A DNA stretch of 64,000 nt from Citreicoccus inhibens (GCF_019039035.1 NZ_JAHNZT010000002.1:434001-498000); one strand, 5' to 3'; positions 7,954-16,255 are shown, numbered from the stretch's first letter. The notes: a model not told the origin generated them from the letters alone. Numbers and translations are program-made.

Positions 7954-9663
7954 ATGTCTAGCGATCCCGTGTCACCGACCCGCCCTCTCGCGAACCCCAT
8001 CCCTGGCGGACCCTCCGAGGATCCGCTGCACGGCAGCTTCCGCTCCTCCTTGAGCCGCGACCGCGCCGAGGACGCCGCGCGCCGGGCCCAGGAGCTTCTC
8101 ACCGATGAAGGGCTCGGCCGCCTGCTGACCACGCCGCGCGAGCGACGGGAGGTGGTGCCGCGCGCGCGGGAGATCTTCGTCAACCGCAACCTGCGCATGT
8201 CCAGCATCGAGCTTGTCGGCTTCGACATGGACTACACGCTGGCCATCTACCACATGCGCCGGCTGGAGCAGCTCTCGTATGACATGACGTTGGCGAAGCT
8301 GATGACCGAGTACGGCTATCCGCCCGTCATCGGCCACCTGCTCTACGATCATCACTTCGTCATGCGCGGGCTCGCCGTGGACCGCGTCAACGGGAACATC
8401 CTGAAGATGGACCGGTTTGGCCACGTGGGTCGGGCCTACCACGGGCTGCGTCCGCTCCAGCCGTCCGTCTGGCGCGAGCTGTACCGCTACAAGCGCGTGC
8501 GGCTGCGCAACCCCCAGTTCGCCTGGAACGACACGCTGTTCGCGCTGCCGGAGACGTACCTCTACTCGGGCATCATCGAACTGCTGGAGTCGCTCGGCCA
8601 ACGCGTCGACTACGGGAAGCTCTACGACGACATCCGCGAGGCCATCGACACGGTCCACCGCGACAACTCGCTCAAGCGCGAGGTGCGCAAGGACCTGGGG
8701 CGCTACGTCTTCCTGGATCCGGAGTTGGGGCCCGCGCTGCACAAGCTCCGCTCGGGCGGCAAGCGGCTGTTCCTGCTGACGAACTCCGCGTGGGACTACA
8801 CGGACGCGGTGATGCGCTACCTGCTGGAAGGGCAGCTCCCCGAGTACCCAAGCTGGCGCAACTACTTCGACTTCGTCGTGACGAGCGCGCGCAAGCCCTC
8901 GTTCTTCACCGAGGGCAAGCCGTTCCTGGAGCTGGACACGTCCACCGAGGAGGGGCGCCCCTTGCGCGAGGCCACGAGCCTGGAGCGTGGCGCGGTCTAC
9001 TCGGGCGGAAACCTGGCGCAGTTCGAGGACTTCACCGGGCACCGGGGTGAGAACATCCTCTACGTGGGCGACCACATCTATGGCGACATCCTCAAGTCCA
9101 AGAAGTCGTCGCTGTGGCGCACGTGCATGGTCGTCCAGGAGATCGAGGACGAGATTTCCTACACAGACTCGCGACAGGCGGAGATCAACACGCTGTCCGA
9201 AGTCGAGGTCACCCGCGCGCGCCTGGACGACGAGGTGAGCCACCACAAGTCGCGGCTGAACGTCCTGGAGCGCAAGCTGGAGCGCGAGGGGCTGGAGGGC
9301 GACGCGCGAGCGAGCGTGGAGGAGGAGCGCCGCGCAACCAAGGCCGAGTTGGAGAAGCTGCGCCGCGCCCTGAAGTCCTCCACGGAGATCGCGGACACCC
9401 TGGAGCGCGACGTCGAAGAGGGCTTCAATCCGTACTGGGGGTTGCTCTTCAAGGAGGGCAACGAGAACAGCCGGTTCGGCTATCAGGTGGAGCAGTACGC
9501 GTGTCTCTACACGAGCCGCGTGTCGAACTTCCTGCACCACTCGCCCATCCAGTACTACCGCTCGCCGCGCGACCAGATGGCACATGAGCGGGCCGGCGCG
9601 CTGTCCAGCAAGATGTCCCCGCTGGGGAGCGAAGGCCCGCCCAAGGGCTCGGGCCGGGAGTAG
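7954..9663 (+). CDS. HAD-superfamily 5'-nucleotidase (cytosolic purine 5'-nucleotidase-like)
   Basis: Carries the HAD signature FDMDYTLAIY (Asp91 nucleophile, Asp93), motif II LLTNSAW, and the acidic motif YVGDHIYGDILKSKK, in the arrangement of the IMP/GMP-specific 5'-nucleotidase family (NT5C2-like). These enzymes dephosphorylate purine nucleoside monophosphates in the cytoplasm. Near residues 400-490 is a long charged helical hairpin (RARLDDEVSHHKSRLNVLERKLEREG) typical of the longer family members. The ATG at 7954 is chosen because the frame upstream runs into the divergent gene and is poor in family-like sequence. It converges with the methyltransferase gene at 9673. Confidence 0.9.
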   Translation: MSSDPVSPTRPLANPIPGGPSEDPLHGSFRSSLSRDRAEDAARRAQELLTDEGLGRLLTTPRERREVVPRAREIFVNRNLRMSSIELVGFDMDYTLAIYHMRRLEQLSYDMTLAKLMTEYGYPPVIGHLLYDHHFVMRGLAVDRVNGNILKMDRFGHVGRAYHGLRPLQPSVWRELYRYKRVRLRNPQFAWNDTLFALPETYLYSGIIELLESLGQRVDYGKLYDDIREAIDTVHRDNSLKREVRKDLGRYVFLDPELGPALHKLRSGGKRLFLLTNSAWDYTDAVMRYLLEGQLPEYPSWRNYFDFVVTSARKPSFFTEGKPFLELDTSTEEGRPLREATSLERGAVYSGGNLAQFEDFTGHRGENILYVGDHIYGDILKSKKSSLWRTCMVVQEIEDEISYTDSRQAEINTLSEVEVTRARLDDEVSHHKSRLNVLERKLEREGLEGDARASVEEERRATKAELEKLRRALKSSTEIADTLERDVEEGFNPYWGLLFKEGNENSRFGYQVEQYACLYTSRVSNFLHHSPIQYYRSPRDQMAHERAGALSSKMSPLGSEGPPKGSGRE

Positions 9664-9672
9664 GCCGGGCGC

Positions 9673-10446
9673 TCAGCGCGCGGCCACGCGCCCCCAGATG
9701 ACGTCCGTGTAGCGGGAGCCGGGCTCGGGCGTGAGCCCCAGCTTCTGCAGGTCATCCGAGTGCTTGGCCCCCTTCACCACCACCCACCGCCGCGCGACGC
9801 GCCTCCCCTCCTCCAGGGCTTCTGGCGTCAGCGGCGAGTGGTCCGCGAACCGGCGGAGCACCTCGAACGCGGGCTGGGCCTTCTTCGGCTTCGCGAACAT
9901 CGGGTCGAAGAACACGACATCGAACGCGCCCGACGGCTGGGTCTTCAAGTACGCGTGGGCATCCACGTTCTGCACGTCGATGGCGCACGAGTCGTCGCCA
10001 CGCGGATAGCGCCGAAGCCCTTCCCCCGCGACGACGCACAAGGCCGGACTCTTCTCCAGGCCCACCACCCGGCCCGTGGGCCCCACCGCGAGCGACGCCA
10101 TCAGCGCGTCCTGCCCGAGCCCCAAGGTGCAGTCCAACACCGAATCACCGGGGCGAAGCTCGGCCGAGCGCACGAAGGCATCGTCCCGCGCACCCTCGCG
10201 AAAGCGCATGCGCCGCAGGTGCGCCATGCCGGCATGGAAGCCGAAGGTGCCCTCTGGCTCCCACAGCGTCACGCCGTCGCCGCCTACCACGAGGAGCGCC
10301 GCCGCCTTCGTGCCCAGCCACGGCGCGATGCCCTCCTTGGGCTTGCGGGGCAGGAACGGAAGGCCCCAGCGACGGGCCACGGCGCGCGCATCGCGCTCCA
10401 GCTCCGCGTCCTTCTTCGCGCTGGTGGTGACCGCCAGGGGAATCAC
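9673..10446 (-). CDS. RsmJ-like SAM-dependent methyltransferase
   Basis: Class I methyltransferase with motif I VLDCTLGLGQDALMAS and the later motif VVFFDPMFAKPKKAQP, both closely patterned on RsmJ (YhiQ), which makes m2G1516 in 16S rRNA. About 257 residues, the usual length. The N-terminal part (PLAVTTSAKKDAELERDARAVARRWGLPFLPR) is like that of RsmJ homologues. A GTG at 10446 is chosen since the frame upstream lies inside the diguanylate cyclase gene; no strong ribosome site is visible. It ends the minus-strand chain that starts with fur, 22 bases after the cyclase stop. Substrate identity is inferred from family resemblance only. Confidence 0.82.
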   Translation of the reverse strand: MIPLAVTTSAKKDAELERDARAVARRWGLPFLPRKPKEGIAPWLGTKAAALLVVGGDGVTLWEPEGTFGFHAGMAHLRRMRFREGARDDAFVRSAELRPGDSVLDCTLGLGQDALMASLAVGPTGRVVGLEKSPALCVVAGEGLRRYPRGDDSCAIDVQNVDAHAYLKTQPSGAFDVVFFDPMFAKPKKAQPAFEVLRRFADHSPLTPEALEEGRRVARRWVVVKGAKHSDDLQKLGLTPEPGSRYTDVIWGRVAAR

Positions 10447-10468
10447 GCGCGGACCGCCACGAAGGAGC

Positions 10469-12634
10469 TCACGACTCCACGGCCTGGAGCTTCCGACCGC
10501 CCTGCATCTGCGCGACGGTGACGGACTGGTTCCGGCCGTTGCGCTTCGAGTGGTAGAGGCACTGGTCCGCCAGGTCGATGAGCTGCTGCTTCTCCAGGCC
10601 GTTGTCGGGGAACGTGGACACGCCCAGCGACATCGTGACCTTGAGGGGGCCCATCTCGGTCTGGAAGACCTCGGCCATGACGGCCTCGCGGATGCGCTCG
10701 GCGATGGCCTTGGCGCCCGGCACGTCCGTCTCCGGCATGATGAGGACGAACTCCTCACCGCCGTAGCGCGCCACCACGTCCGTGTCCCGCGCCATCGACT
10801 TGATGATGCGCGCCACGCCCTTGAGCACGAGGTCGCCCGTCGGGTGGCCGTAGGTGTCGTTGACGCTCTTGAAGTGGTCCACGTCCGTGAGGACGATGGA
10901 GCACTTGCGCTGGTAGCGCCGCGCCTGCGCGAGGATCTCATCCGCCCGCGACTGGAAGGTGCGGTGGTTGAGCAGCCCGGTGAGACCGTCCGTCGTGGCC
11001 ATCCGCTCCATCTGCTCGTAGAGCTGGGCCCGCAGCACGGCCTGCGCGGCCTGGATGGCGATGACCTCGATCATCCGCAGGACGTCCTGCTCGAAGACGG
11101 ACTTCTTGCGCGAGCCCGCAACCAGCGTGCCCAGGATGCGGTCGCCCGCCACCAGCGGGAAGATCTTCAGCGCGCCGAGCCCGCGGATCTGCGTCTCGTC
11201 ATCGAAGATGACCTGGCGGTCCATCGCCTTGATGTCGCGGCCCGGCAGCGGCGCGCCGTAGCGCACCACGTTGGCCACGAGCCCGTTGTTGTCCACGAAC
11301 GTGCGGCCTTCCAGCGCCTTGCCCTGCGCCGTCACGCCGGTCATCCGGGCCACGCGGTGCACCCGCTTGCCGTCTTGCTCGGACACCAGCGTCACCGCGC
11401 AGAAGTCGAGGCCCGCGAGCTGCCGCGTGCTCTCCAACACCGCCACGAACACCTGATCCGGGCTGCCCGCGCGGTTCAGCTCCTCGATGGCGCGGAAGAA
11501 CCGGTCCTTCTCGTCGCGCGTCTTGCGGATGTAGCTCATCACCCGCTCGACCTCGATGGACCGCAGCACCTCGCCCGCGATGGTCGCCAGCAGCTTCTCG
11601 TCCTGATCGCTGAACGGCTCGTTGCTCAGCTTGTCCGCCACGAGCACGCCGCGCACCAGCCCGCTGCCCTCCAGGATGGGGACCGCGAGCAGCGCCTGCA
11701 CCGAGGGGCCGCCGCTCTCGTAGTAGGTGACGCCCTTGAGGCCCTGGGGCGAGTTCATCCGCACCGGCGCCCGGCGCTTGAGCACGCCGCCGATGACGCC
11801 CTCGCCCGCGTTGAACTTCTCGCGGTGCACGCGCTCGGAGCCCGAGCGGCAATCGTAGAGCTTCAGGCTCCGGTCATCGGAGGTCAGGAGGAACGCGGCG
11901 CACGTGTGCGTGCGCAGGCTCGTCTCGGCGATCTCCAGGGCGGCCTGAACCGCGCCCTCAATCTCCTTCACCGAGGCGACGAGCCACTTCTCGTCCGAGT
12001 TCATCCCGCTGAAGCTGTCCTGCGTCCCGGAGCTCACCAGGCGAAACGTGCGCGCGCGCTCCTCGACCTCGCGGATGCGCTTCTGCACCGCGTCGTTCTC
12101 GGCCCGGCGGGACACCGCGATGCGCGCCGCGAGCACCAGGTGATAGAGGCCCGCGAACAGCGCGAGGAACGTCGCGTGCGTGGCGAAGCCCATGAGGTTG
12201 GGCACCGGCCCGGCCAGCGTCACCACCAGCCCGTCGAACACCAGCGCCACGCCCAGCAGCGTCAACCCGGCGTTGCGCGGCAGGAACGCCACCAGGAACG
12301 CCATCAGCAGATAGACGATGGGGAACAGCTCGGCGCCGCCGATGGCCACGACGATGAAGGCCGCGGAGATGAGGCCACCGCCCAGCTCCAGGTCGTCGCG
12401 CAAGTCGATGACCGCGCCCACCGCGCCGCGCATCGCCCGGCGCCACGCGGCCATCGCGATTCCCACGAGGAGCACGCCCACCAGCGCGGCCTCGGTCCAC
12501 CCCAGCGTCTGGAGGCCGCGGAAGCCTCCGCGCGCCAGGTGGACGAAGGTGGCCAGCGCGGCCGCCACCGGAATCGTCCGCACGAGTTGACGCAGCAGCT
12601 TTCCAGGCGAGGGCACCGCGGGAAGCGAGGTCAT
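10469..12634 (-). CDS. Membrane diguanylate cyclase (multi-TM, tandem GAF, GGDEF)
   Basis: 721 residues. The first ~230 hold about six hydrophobic segments, followed by a short coiled coil, two GAF-like modules (around 260-400 and 410-550) and a C-terminal GGDEF domain. The active site is GGEEF with the expected metal-binding context DVDHFKSVNDTYGH, and an inhibitory I-site RxxD (RDTD) lies at the correct spacing before it, so it should make c-di-GMP with product inhibition. The ATG at 12634 overlaps the stop of the FtsB-like gene (ATGA). The layout matches, to my recollection, the Myxococcus cytokinesis-linked cyclase DmxA; coupling to a divisome gene supports that but does not prove it. Confidence 0.93.
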   Translation of the reverse strand: MTSLPAVPSPGKLLRQLVRTIPVAAALATFVHLARGGFRGLQTLGWTEAALVGVLLVGIAMAAWRRAMRGAVGAVIDLRDDLELGGGLISAAFIVVAIGGAELFPIVYLLMAFLVAFLPRNAGLTLLGVALVFDGLVVTLAGPVPNLMGFATHATFLALFAGLYHLVLAARIAVSRRAENDAVQKRIREVEERARTFRLVSSGTQDSFSGMNSDEKWLVASVKEIEGAVQAALEIAETSLRTHTCAAFLLTSDDRSLKLYDCRSGSERVHREKFNAGEGVIGGVLKRRAPVRMNSPQGLKGVTYYESGGPSVQALLAVPILEGSGLVRGVLVADKLSNEPFSDQDEKLLATIAGEVLRSIEVERVMSYIRKTRDEKDRFFRAIEELNRAGSPDQVFVAVLESTRQLAGLDFCAVTLVSEQDGKRVHRVARMTGVTAQGKALEGRTFVDNNGLVANVVRYGAPLPGRDIKAMDRQVIFDDETQIRGLGALKIFPLVAGDRILGTLVAGSRKKSVFEQDVLRMIEVIAIQAAQAVLRAQLYEQMERMATTDGLTGLLNHRTFQSRADEILAQARRYQRKCSIVLTDVDHFKSVNDTYGHPTGDLVLKGVARIIKSMARDTDVVARYGGEEFVLIMPETDVPGAKAIAERIREAVMAEVFQTEMGPLKVTMSLGVSTFPDNGLEKQQLIDLADQCLYHSKRNGRNQSVTVAQMQGGRKLQAVES

Positions 12635-12912
12635 GGCGACTCCAGGTGGAAGACGATCTCGCCCGGCTTCACATAGCCGAGCTCCTCGCGCACGGCCCGC
12701 TCCAACGCGACGGGGTCCTTGCGCAGGGCGTTGATCTCCTGCTTGAGGACCTCGTTCTGCGCGGCCAGGGTCCGGTTGCGCTCCCGCAACGACTCGACGT
12801 CCTGACGCAGGGACAGGTAACGACGGAAGCCCTTGGCATCCGCCACCGAGGCGAGGCTCAAGGCCACCGCCACCATCGCCGCCACCGCCAGGAGTTTCCG
12901 CCGCGCCGTCAT
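12631..12912 (-). CDS. ftsB: FtsB/DivIC-family septum formation initiator
   Basis: 93 residues: a short cytoplasmic start, one membrane helix (LLAVAAMVAVALSLASV), then a periplasmic coiled coil (SLRQDVESLRERNRTLAAQNEVLKQEINALR) and the family's C-terminal end (DPVALERAVREELGYVKPGEIVFHL). FtsB bridges FtsQ and FtsL in the divisome and is needed for septal wall synthesis. The ATG at 12912 is preferred over a TTG at 12951. The stop overlaps the diguanylate cyclase start by four bases, so the two proteins are expected to be made together; this is the most informative neighbour relationship in the cluster. Confidence 0.88.
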   Translation of the reverse strand: MTARRKLLAVAAMVAVALSLASVADAKGFRRYLSLRQDVESLRERNRTLAAQNEVLKQEINALRKDPVALERAVREELGYVKPGEIVFHLESP

Positions 12913-12995
12913 GAACGCTGGCGAAGGTACCAGCGGTCCCCTCACCCGCAAGAAAACCGCTCCAGCCCTGTAGCAACCTGGGAGTGCGCGGACGC

Positions 12996-13514
12996 TCAGT
13001 CCTGGCGCAGCAGCTTCTCAATGGCCTTGGCAACCTCGGCCTGGCCCTCGATGCCCTGCCACGCGGCCACCGCCCTGCCCCGCTTGTCGAGCAGCACCGT
13101 GCTGGGCAGGGCCCGGATGGGGCCGTAGGCCGTCTGCCCGGCGCGCATGTACGCATCCGAGACGAGCACCGGGTAGTTCAGCGCGTAGTGGTCCGCGAAC
13201 GGCACCAGGACCTTGGCCTCCTCGATGTCCATGCCCACCGCCACCACCTGGAAGCCCTGCGGCCCGTACTGCTTTTGCAGCGCCTCCAGCGTGGGCATGT
13301 CCGCCAGGCACGGGAAGCACCAGGTCGCGAAGAAGGAGACCAGGACGACCTTGCCGGACAGGTTGCGGTAGTCGTACCGGGTGGGTCCCACGGAGGGCAG
13401 GGCCAGGGCCTGGAGGAAGGCCGGCCCCGCGTCCACGGGCTTCGCGCGCAGGTGACACGCCGTCAGCAGCAGCCCGGCCAGGGCACACGCCAGCGCGCGC
13501 CGCATGACCGTCAT
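12996..13514 (-). CDS. TlpA/ResA-like thioredoxin-fold lipoprotein
   Basis: Signal peptide with lipobox LLTAC (Cys20), then a thioredoxin fold with the redox pair Cys66-Phe-Pro-Cys69 in the context SFFATWCFPCLADMPTLEAL, a GMDIEE segment and the cis-Pro loop ALPSTVLLD. Such proteins reduce disulfides in the cell envelope, for example during cytochrome c maturation or oxidative repair; the partner is not visible here. 172 residues is typical. The ATG at 13514 overlaps the stop of the fur-like gene, which suggests shared expression and possibly a link to metal or redox stress. An in-frame ATG three codons later is an alternative start. Confidence 0.9.
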   Translation of the reverse strand: MTVMRRALACALAGLLLTACHLRAKPVDAGPAFLQALALPSVGPTRYDYRNLSGKVVLVSFFATWCFPCLADMPTLEALQKQYGPQGFQVVAVGMDIEEAKVLVPFADHYALNYPVLVSDAYMRAGQTAYGPIRALPSTVLLDKRGRAVAAWQGIEGQAEVAKAIEKLLRQD

Positions 13515-13996
13515 GCCTCCGTCTTCGGGCCCAGGCCCCCGCTCTGGCAGTTGCGGCACAGGCCGTACAGCTCCATCTTGTGCGACGTCACCGAGAAGCC
13601 GTGCTTGCGCGCCACCGCGTCCTGCATCGCCTCGATGCGGTCGTTCTCGAACTCGACGATCGTCCCGCAGCGCGTGCAGATGAGGTGATCGTGGTGCTCG
13701 CGTCCCGCCGCGGCCTCGTAGCGCGTCTGGCCGTCCCCGAAGTTGCGCGCGTGGGCCAGCCCGCACTCGTTGAGCAGCTTCATGGTCCGGTAGACGGTGG
13801 CCACCGAGACCTTGGCGTCCTGCTCCCGGACCTTGTTCCACAGCTCCTCGACGGACAGGTGGCCCCCCACCGAGAAGAACGTGTCGATGATGAGGCTGCG
13901 CTGGCGGGTGCTCTTCAGGCCATGCTGGGCCATGTAGCGGGCCAGCACCTCGTCCTTGTTCTCGTCGTGTCCGGGGTGAGTGTGAGTCATGGTCAT
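13511..13996 (-). CDS. fur: Fur-family metal-responsive transcription regulator
   Basis: 161 residues with an N-terminal winged helix (RQRSLIIDTFFSVGGHLSVEELWNKVREQDAKVSVATVYRTMKLL) and the Fur C-terminal metal region HHDHLICTRCG...CRNC; Cys107, Cys110, Cys147 and Cys150 form the structural zinc site. The ATG at 13996 has AAGG eight bases upstream and is preferred over an upstream ATG at 14035. Fur, Zur and PerR share this plan; the HHDH and Glu-rich segment EFEND favour Fur-like iron sensing, but Zur or PerR cannot be ruled out. First gene of the Fur-TlpA-FtsB-cyclase-RsmJ chain. Confidence 0.92.
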   Translation of the reverse strand: MTMTHTHPGHDENKDEVLARYMAQHGLKSTRQRSLIIDTFFSVGGHLSVEELWNKVREQDAKVSVATVYRTMKLLNECGLAHARNFGDGQTRYEAAAGREHHDHLICTRCGTIVEFENDRIEAMQDAVARKHGFSVTSHKMELYGLCRNCQSGGLGPKTEA

Positions 13997-14190
13997 CTGC
14001 GAGCCTTCAATCGCCCCACGGGTGCCAGCGTGCATCGAGCCTCCTCGGGGAGCGGCCGGGCGCCCCCCGACCGACGGCCCCCCTTGTAACGACGTGCCGT
14101 GCTCCGCGCGAGGGGGGACCTTTCATGGAAGGATGCCCCAGACGCCGAAGGAAATGGCGACCCGGAGTGTTGTACGCAGGATGTCATCCC

Positions 14191-14226
14191 CCGGTCGCCG
14201 GGGGGCCATGCGGCCGGCGCGACCGG
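14191..14226. repeat. Inverted repeat / hairpin 1
   Basis: Perfect outer arms CCGGTCGC (14191-14198) and GCGACCGG (14219-14226), extended inward by three more pairs with a two-base bulge. It sits between divergent genes, where no terminator is expected. Confidence 0.5.
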
Positions 14227-14239
14227 TCGCAAGAACGTC

Positions 14240-14264
14240 CGCAAGCCCCCGCCGAGGGCTTGCG
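14240..14264. repeat. Inverted repeat / hairpin 2
   Basis: Perfect 9-bp arms CGCAAGCCC (14240-14248) and GGGCTTGCG (14256-14264) around a 7-base loop, 14 bases after hairpin 1. On the plus strand it is followed by a short TGTTTAAGTT stretch, so a terminator of a small unannotated RNA is possible. Confidence 0.5.
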
Positions 14265-14303
14265 CGGTCCGCTGGCTGTTTAAGTTGAGGTTGGACTGGC
14301 TCA

Positions 14304-14331
14304 TTGACACCTGTCTGGCGGCGAAGATAGA
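14304..14331 (+). promoter_or_regulatory. Sigma70-like promoter candidate for the gene at 14373
   Basis: TTGACA at 14304-14309, 16 bases, then GATAGA at 14326-14331. The -35 is a perfect consensus; the -10 is weak. The ATG is 41 bases downstream. The first eleven bases (TTGACACCTGT) are identical to those of the promoter candidate at 18225. Confidence 0.4.
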
Positions 14332-14372
14332 GGCAACCGCCCTCGTAAACGAGCAATTTTCCGCTACTTTCC

Positions 14373-15584
14373 ATGACCAGTCCCTGGCAGAGAAGACGAC
14401 AGCCCGATGATGTCCCCACCCCCGTGGCTGTCGCCGTGTCGGACTATTGCCGACGCGCGAAGGCCCCGGCTCCCGCGGCCGATGTCCGCGAGGCGCTTGC
14501 CCTCCTGGCAGACGAGGATGACTTCCGCGTCCGCGCGTTGACCGACGTCGACCCGGAGATGACCCCGTTGGGGCCCTTCGCCGTGGTGGACATCCTCCGA
14601 GGCACCGCCGCGGGAGTGGCCGCTCAGCGACAGACCTGCGGCTACTACGACGTCGTCCAGGAACTGGCGCGCGTGCGCGAGGAGAAGACGCCTCCCCCCA
14701 CCCCGGCCCCCCAGGCGCCCACCTTCGCGATTCCGGCCCCCCGGCCCGTGCCCGCGGGCGATCCCGACGAGGCGGCGCGCAAGCCCGAGCCGTCGGTCGC
14801 GGATCGGATCGCGCCGCGCAAGCGCATCGCGCCGGAGCCCGAGGCCGTCGCGGCCCTGGATGAGGAGGCGAGCGAGAGCGCCTTCCCCAAGAAGGATCTG
14901 CCCCGTCCGCGCGGGCGCTTCACCCGCGTGGAGGCCCCGCGCATCGCGTTCTTCGAGCTGACGCGCATGGAGGGCAAGGCCCTCCTGGAGGAGGCCATCG
15001 CGGCCGCGGAGCACCGCTTCTCGCTCCTGAAGACGCTCTCCCACCGGTTCAACGGCTCGCGCGGCGAGCTGACCCAGGTGGACATGGAGAACGTCCTCCG
15101 GGACCACGGCCTGATGGCCTCCCTGGAGGCCAAGGAGAAGGGCAACCTCATCGAGGCCTACTCCACGCACCGAGGCGCCTCGGGGCGCGTGGCCTGGGCG
15201 CTCGGGTTGAGCCCGCATGAGCTGCAGCGGCTGACGGCCGCGCTGCTGCTGACGGAGGAAGTGGAGATGGTGCGCGAGCGCTTCCGGCGCGAGGCCCTGT
15301 CGACCTCTTCCCACCTCACCCAGCGGTTGGACCTGCTCGGCCGGGACAAGTACCTGGTCGACCTGGGCATCAAGAAGCGCTTCACCGACACGCTCCGCAA
15401 GGAGCTGGAGCGGCTGGTGCGCGATCAGCTGCCCGACGCGACGGATCTCCACTCGCTCGCCGAGGCCGTGGGCCGCAAGCATGGCGCCCCGGGCGAGCTG
15501 GTCACCCGCGCCTTCGAGCGCCTGGGCATGAGTGAGTCGCTGCGCAAGCAGCTCTCGCCCGGCACTCCCCACTCTTCGCCCTGA
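14373..15584 (+). CDS. Conserved protein with Fis-like HTH segment
   Basis: 403 residues, not recognised as a named family. The N-terminal ~95 residues are compact and helical (VAVSDYCRRAKAPAPAADVREALALLADEDDFRVRAL). A Pro/Glu/Ala-rich linker follows (~105-195), then an all-helical C-terminal half. Around residues 230-290 there is a segment resembling a Fis-type helix-turn-helix as found at the ends of sigma54 activators (THRGASGRVAWALGLSPHELQRL). There is no AAA+ domain, so it is not itself such an activator. DNA binding is inferred from this one segment. It starts at an ATG without an obvious ribosome site and is followed 12 bases later by the FmdB-family gene. Confidence 0.75.
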   Translation: MTSPWQRRRQPDDVPTPVAVAVSDYCRRAKAPAPAADVREALALLADEDDFRVRALTDVDPEMTPLGPFAVVDILRGTAAGVAAQRQTCGYYDVVQELARVREEKTPPPTPAPQAPTFAIPAPRPVPAGDPDEAARKPEPSVADRIAPRKRIAPEPEAVAALDEEASESAFPKKDLPRPRGRFTRVEAPRIAFFELTRMEGKALLEEAIAAAEHRFSLLKTLSHRFNGSRGELTQVDMENVLRDHGLMASLEAKEKGNLIEAYSTHRGASGRVAWALGLSPHELQRLTAALLLTEEVEMVRERFRREALSTSSHLTQRLDLLGRDKYLVDLGIKKRFTDTLRKELERLVRDQLPDATDLHSLAEAVGRKHGAPGELVTRAFERLGMSESLRKQLSPGTPHSSP

Positions 15585-15596
15585 CGAGGACGCAAC

Positions 15597-15941
15597 ATGC
15601 CCATCTACGAGTACTCCTGCCAGAGCTGTGGAAAGACCATTGATGTGCTGCAGAAGATCTCGGATCCGACTCCCGAGGCCTGCACCGCGTGTGGCGCCGC
15701 CGGCTCGCTGAGCCGAGTGGTCAGCCGCTCCAGCTTCGTGCTCAAGGGCGGCGGCTGGTACGCCGACCTGTACGGCTCCACCAAGAAGGACGGGGGCTCC
15801 TCCTCGTCGTCTTCGTCCTCCTCGTCTTCGGCGTCCACGTCGACGAGCAGCACCAGCGGTGGCGGCGATTCGAGCAGCAGCGCGTCGTCCTCGACGGCCG
15901 CGGCCGCTCCCGCGGCGACGTCCTCCACGCCCAAGACGTAG
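15597..15941 (+). CDS. FmdB-family zinc-ribbon protein with Ser-rich tail
   Basis: Begins MPIYEYSCQSCGK, the hallmark of the FmdB/CxxC-CxxC-SSSS family, with zinc knuckles CQSC and CTAC. The body ends near residue 55 (FVLKGGGWYADLYG). The remaining ~55 residues are almost entirely Ser, Thr, Ala and Gly, an extreme form of the Ser tail common in this family. FmdB was first described as a regulator of formamidase/amidase expression, but the family function is unsettled. It lies 12 bases after the Fis-like gene and is probably co-transcribed. Confidence 0.9.
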   Translation: MPIYEYSCQSCGKTIDVLQKISDPTPEACTACGAAGSLSRVVSRSSFVLKGGGWYADLYGSTKKDGGSSSSSSSSSSSASTSTSSTSGGGDSSSSASSSTAAAAPAATSSTPKT

Positions 15942-16255
15942 ACATCTGGACCTCCGTGCAGGGCCTGGCGGAAAACTCGCGAGGCCCCGCGGAGGGCCTC
16001 AGACTGGGGGCGTGCCCTTCCCGCCCTCCAGTCGCCCCCCTCGCCACTGCGCGCTGTGCGGTCACCCGGAGCTGACGGACGCTCGGGGGCTCGGTCGCTT
16101 CCTCCTCGTGCCGGACCTCCAGGGCCGAGGCCCCGTCTGCCCTCCGCAGCGGGGCTGCCGAGGCAAGCCGGCCGCCTCCACGGCGACACTGACGCACGCG
16201 GCGCGGTGAGCTAAAGCAGACCTCACGCGCTCCCTTGTCCTCGCGCGGAGGTGCC
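15942..16255. other. Intergenic stretch with one possible small gene
   Basis: 314 bases between the FmdB-like gene and a lipoprotein gene. The only content I can support is the small Cys-containing frame at 16012-16209. No hairpin or promoter stands out. Confidence 0.45.
16012..16209 (+). CDS. Possible small Cys-rich (zinc-knuckle) protein
   Basis: A 65-residue frame opening at a GTG with a G-rich stretch upstream (GGAGGGCC about 20 bases away, then CTGGGGGC). It encodes CALCGHPELTDARGLGRFLLVPD followed by a second Cys pair (VCPPQRGC), a spacing that could bind zinc. The surrounding composition is ordinary and I know no named homologue, so it may be a chance frame; it is listed because the Cys pattern and its position after another zinc-ribbon gene are suggestive. 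Confidence 0.4.
   Translation: MPFPPSSRPPRHCALCGHPELTDARGLGRFLLVPDLQGRGPVCPPQRGCRGKPAASTATLTHAAR

Larger units (their letters stand above)
13997..14372. other. Divergent intergenic region with two strong hairpins
   Basis: 376 bases between fur (minus) and the Fis-like gene (plus). It contains two adjacent inverted repeats (14191-14226 and 14240-14264) and a sigma70-like promoter at 14304-14331. No further coding frame has a credible start and composition. The fur promoter must lie here too, but I cannot pick it out with confidence. Confidence 0.6.

Noticed and set aside
10076-12676. Long open frame (over 800 codons) on the plus strand opposite the diguanylate cyclase and methyltransferase genes
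   Set aside because: Composition is Arg/His/Gln/Ala-rich with no domains, and it lies antisense to clear genes; typical of mirrored GC-rich coding DNA.
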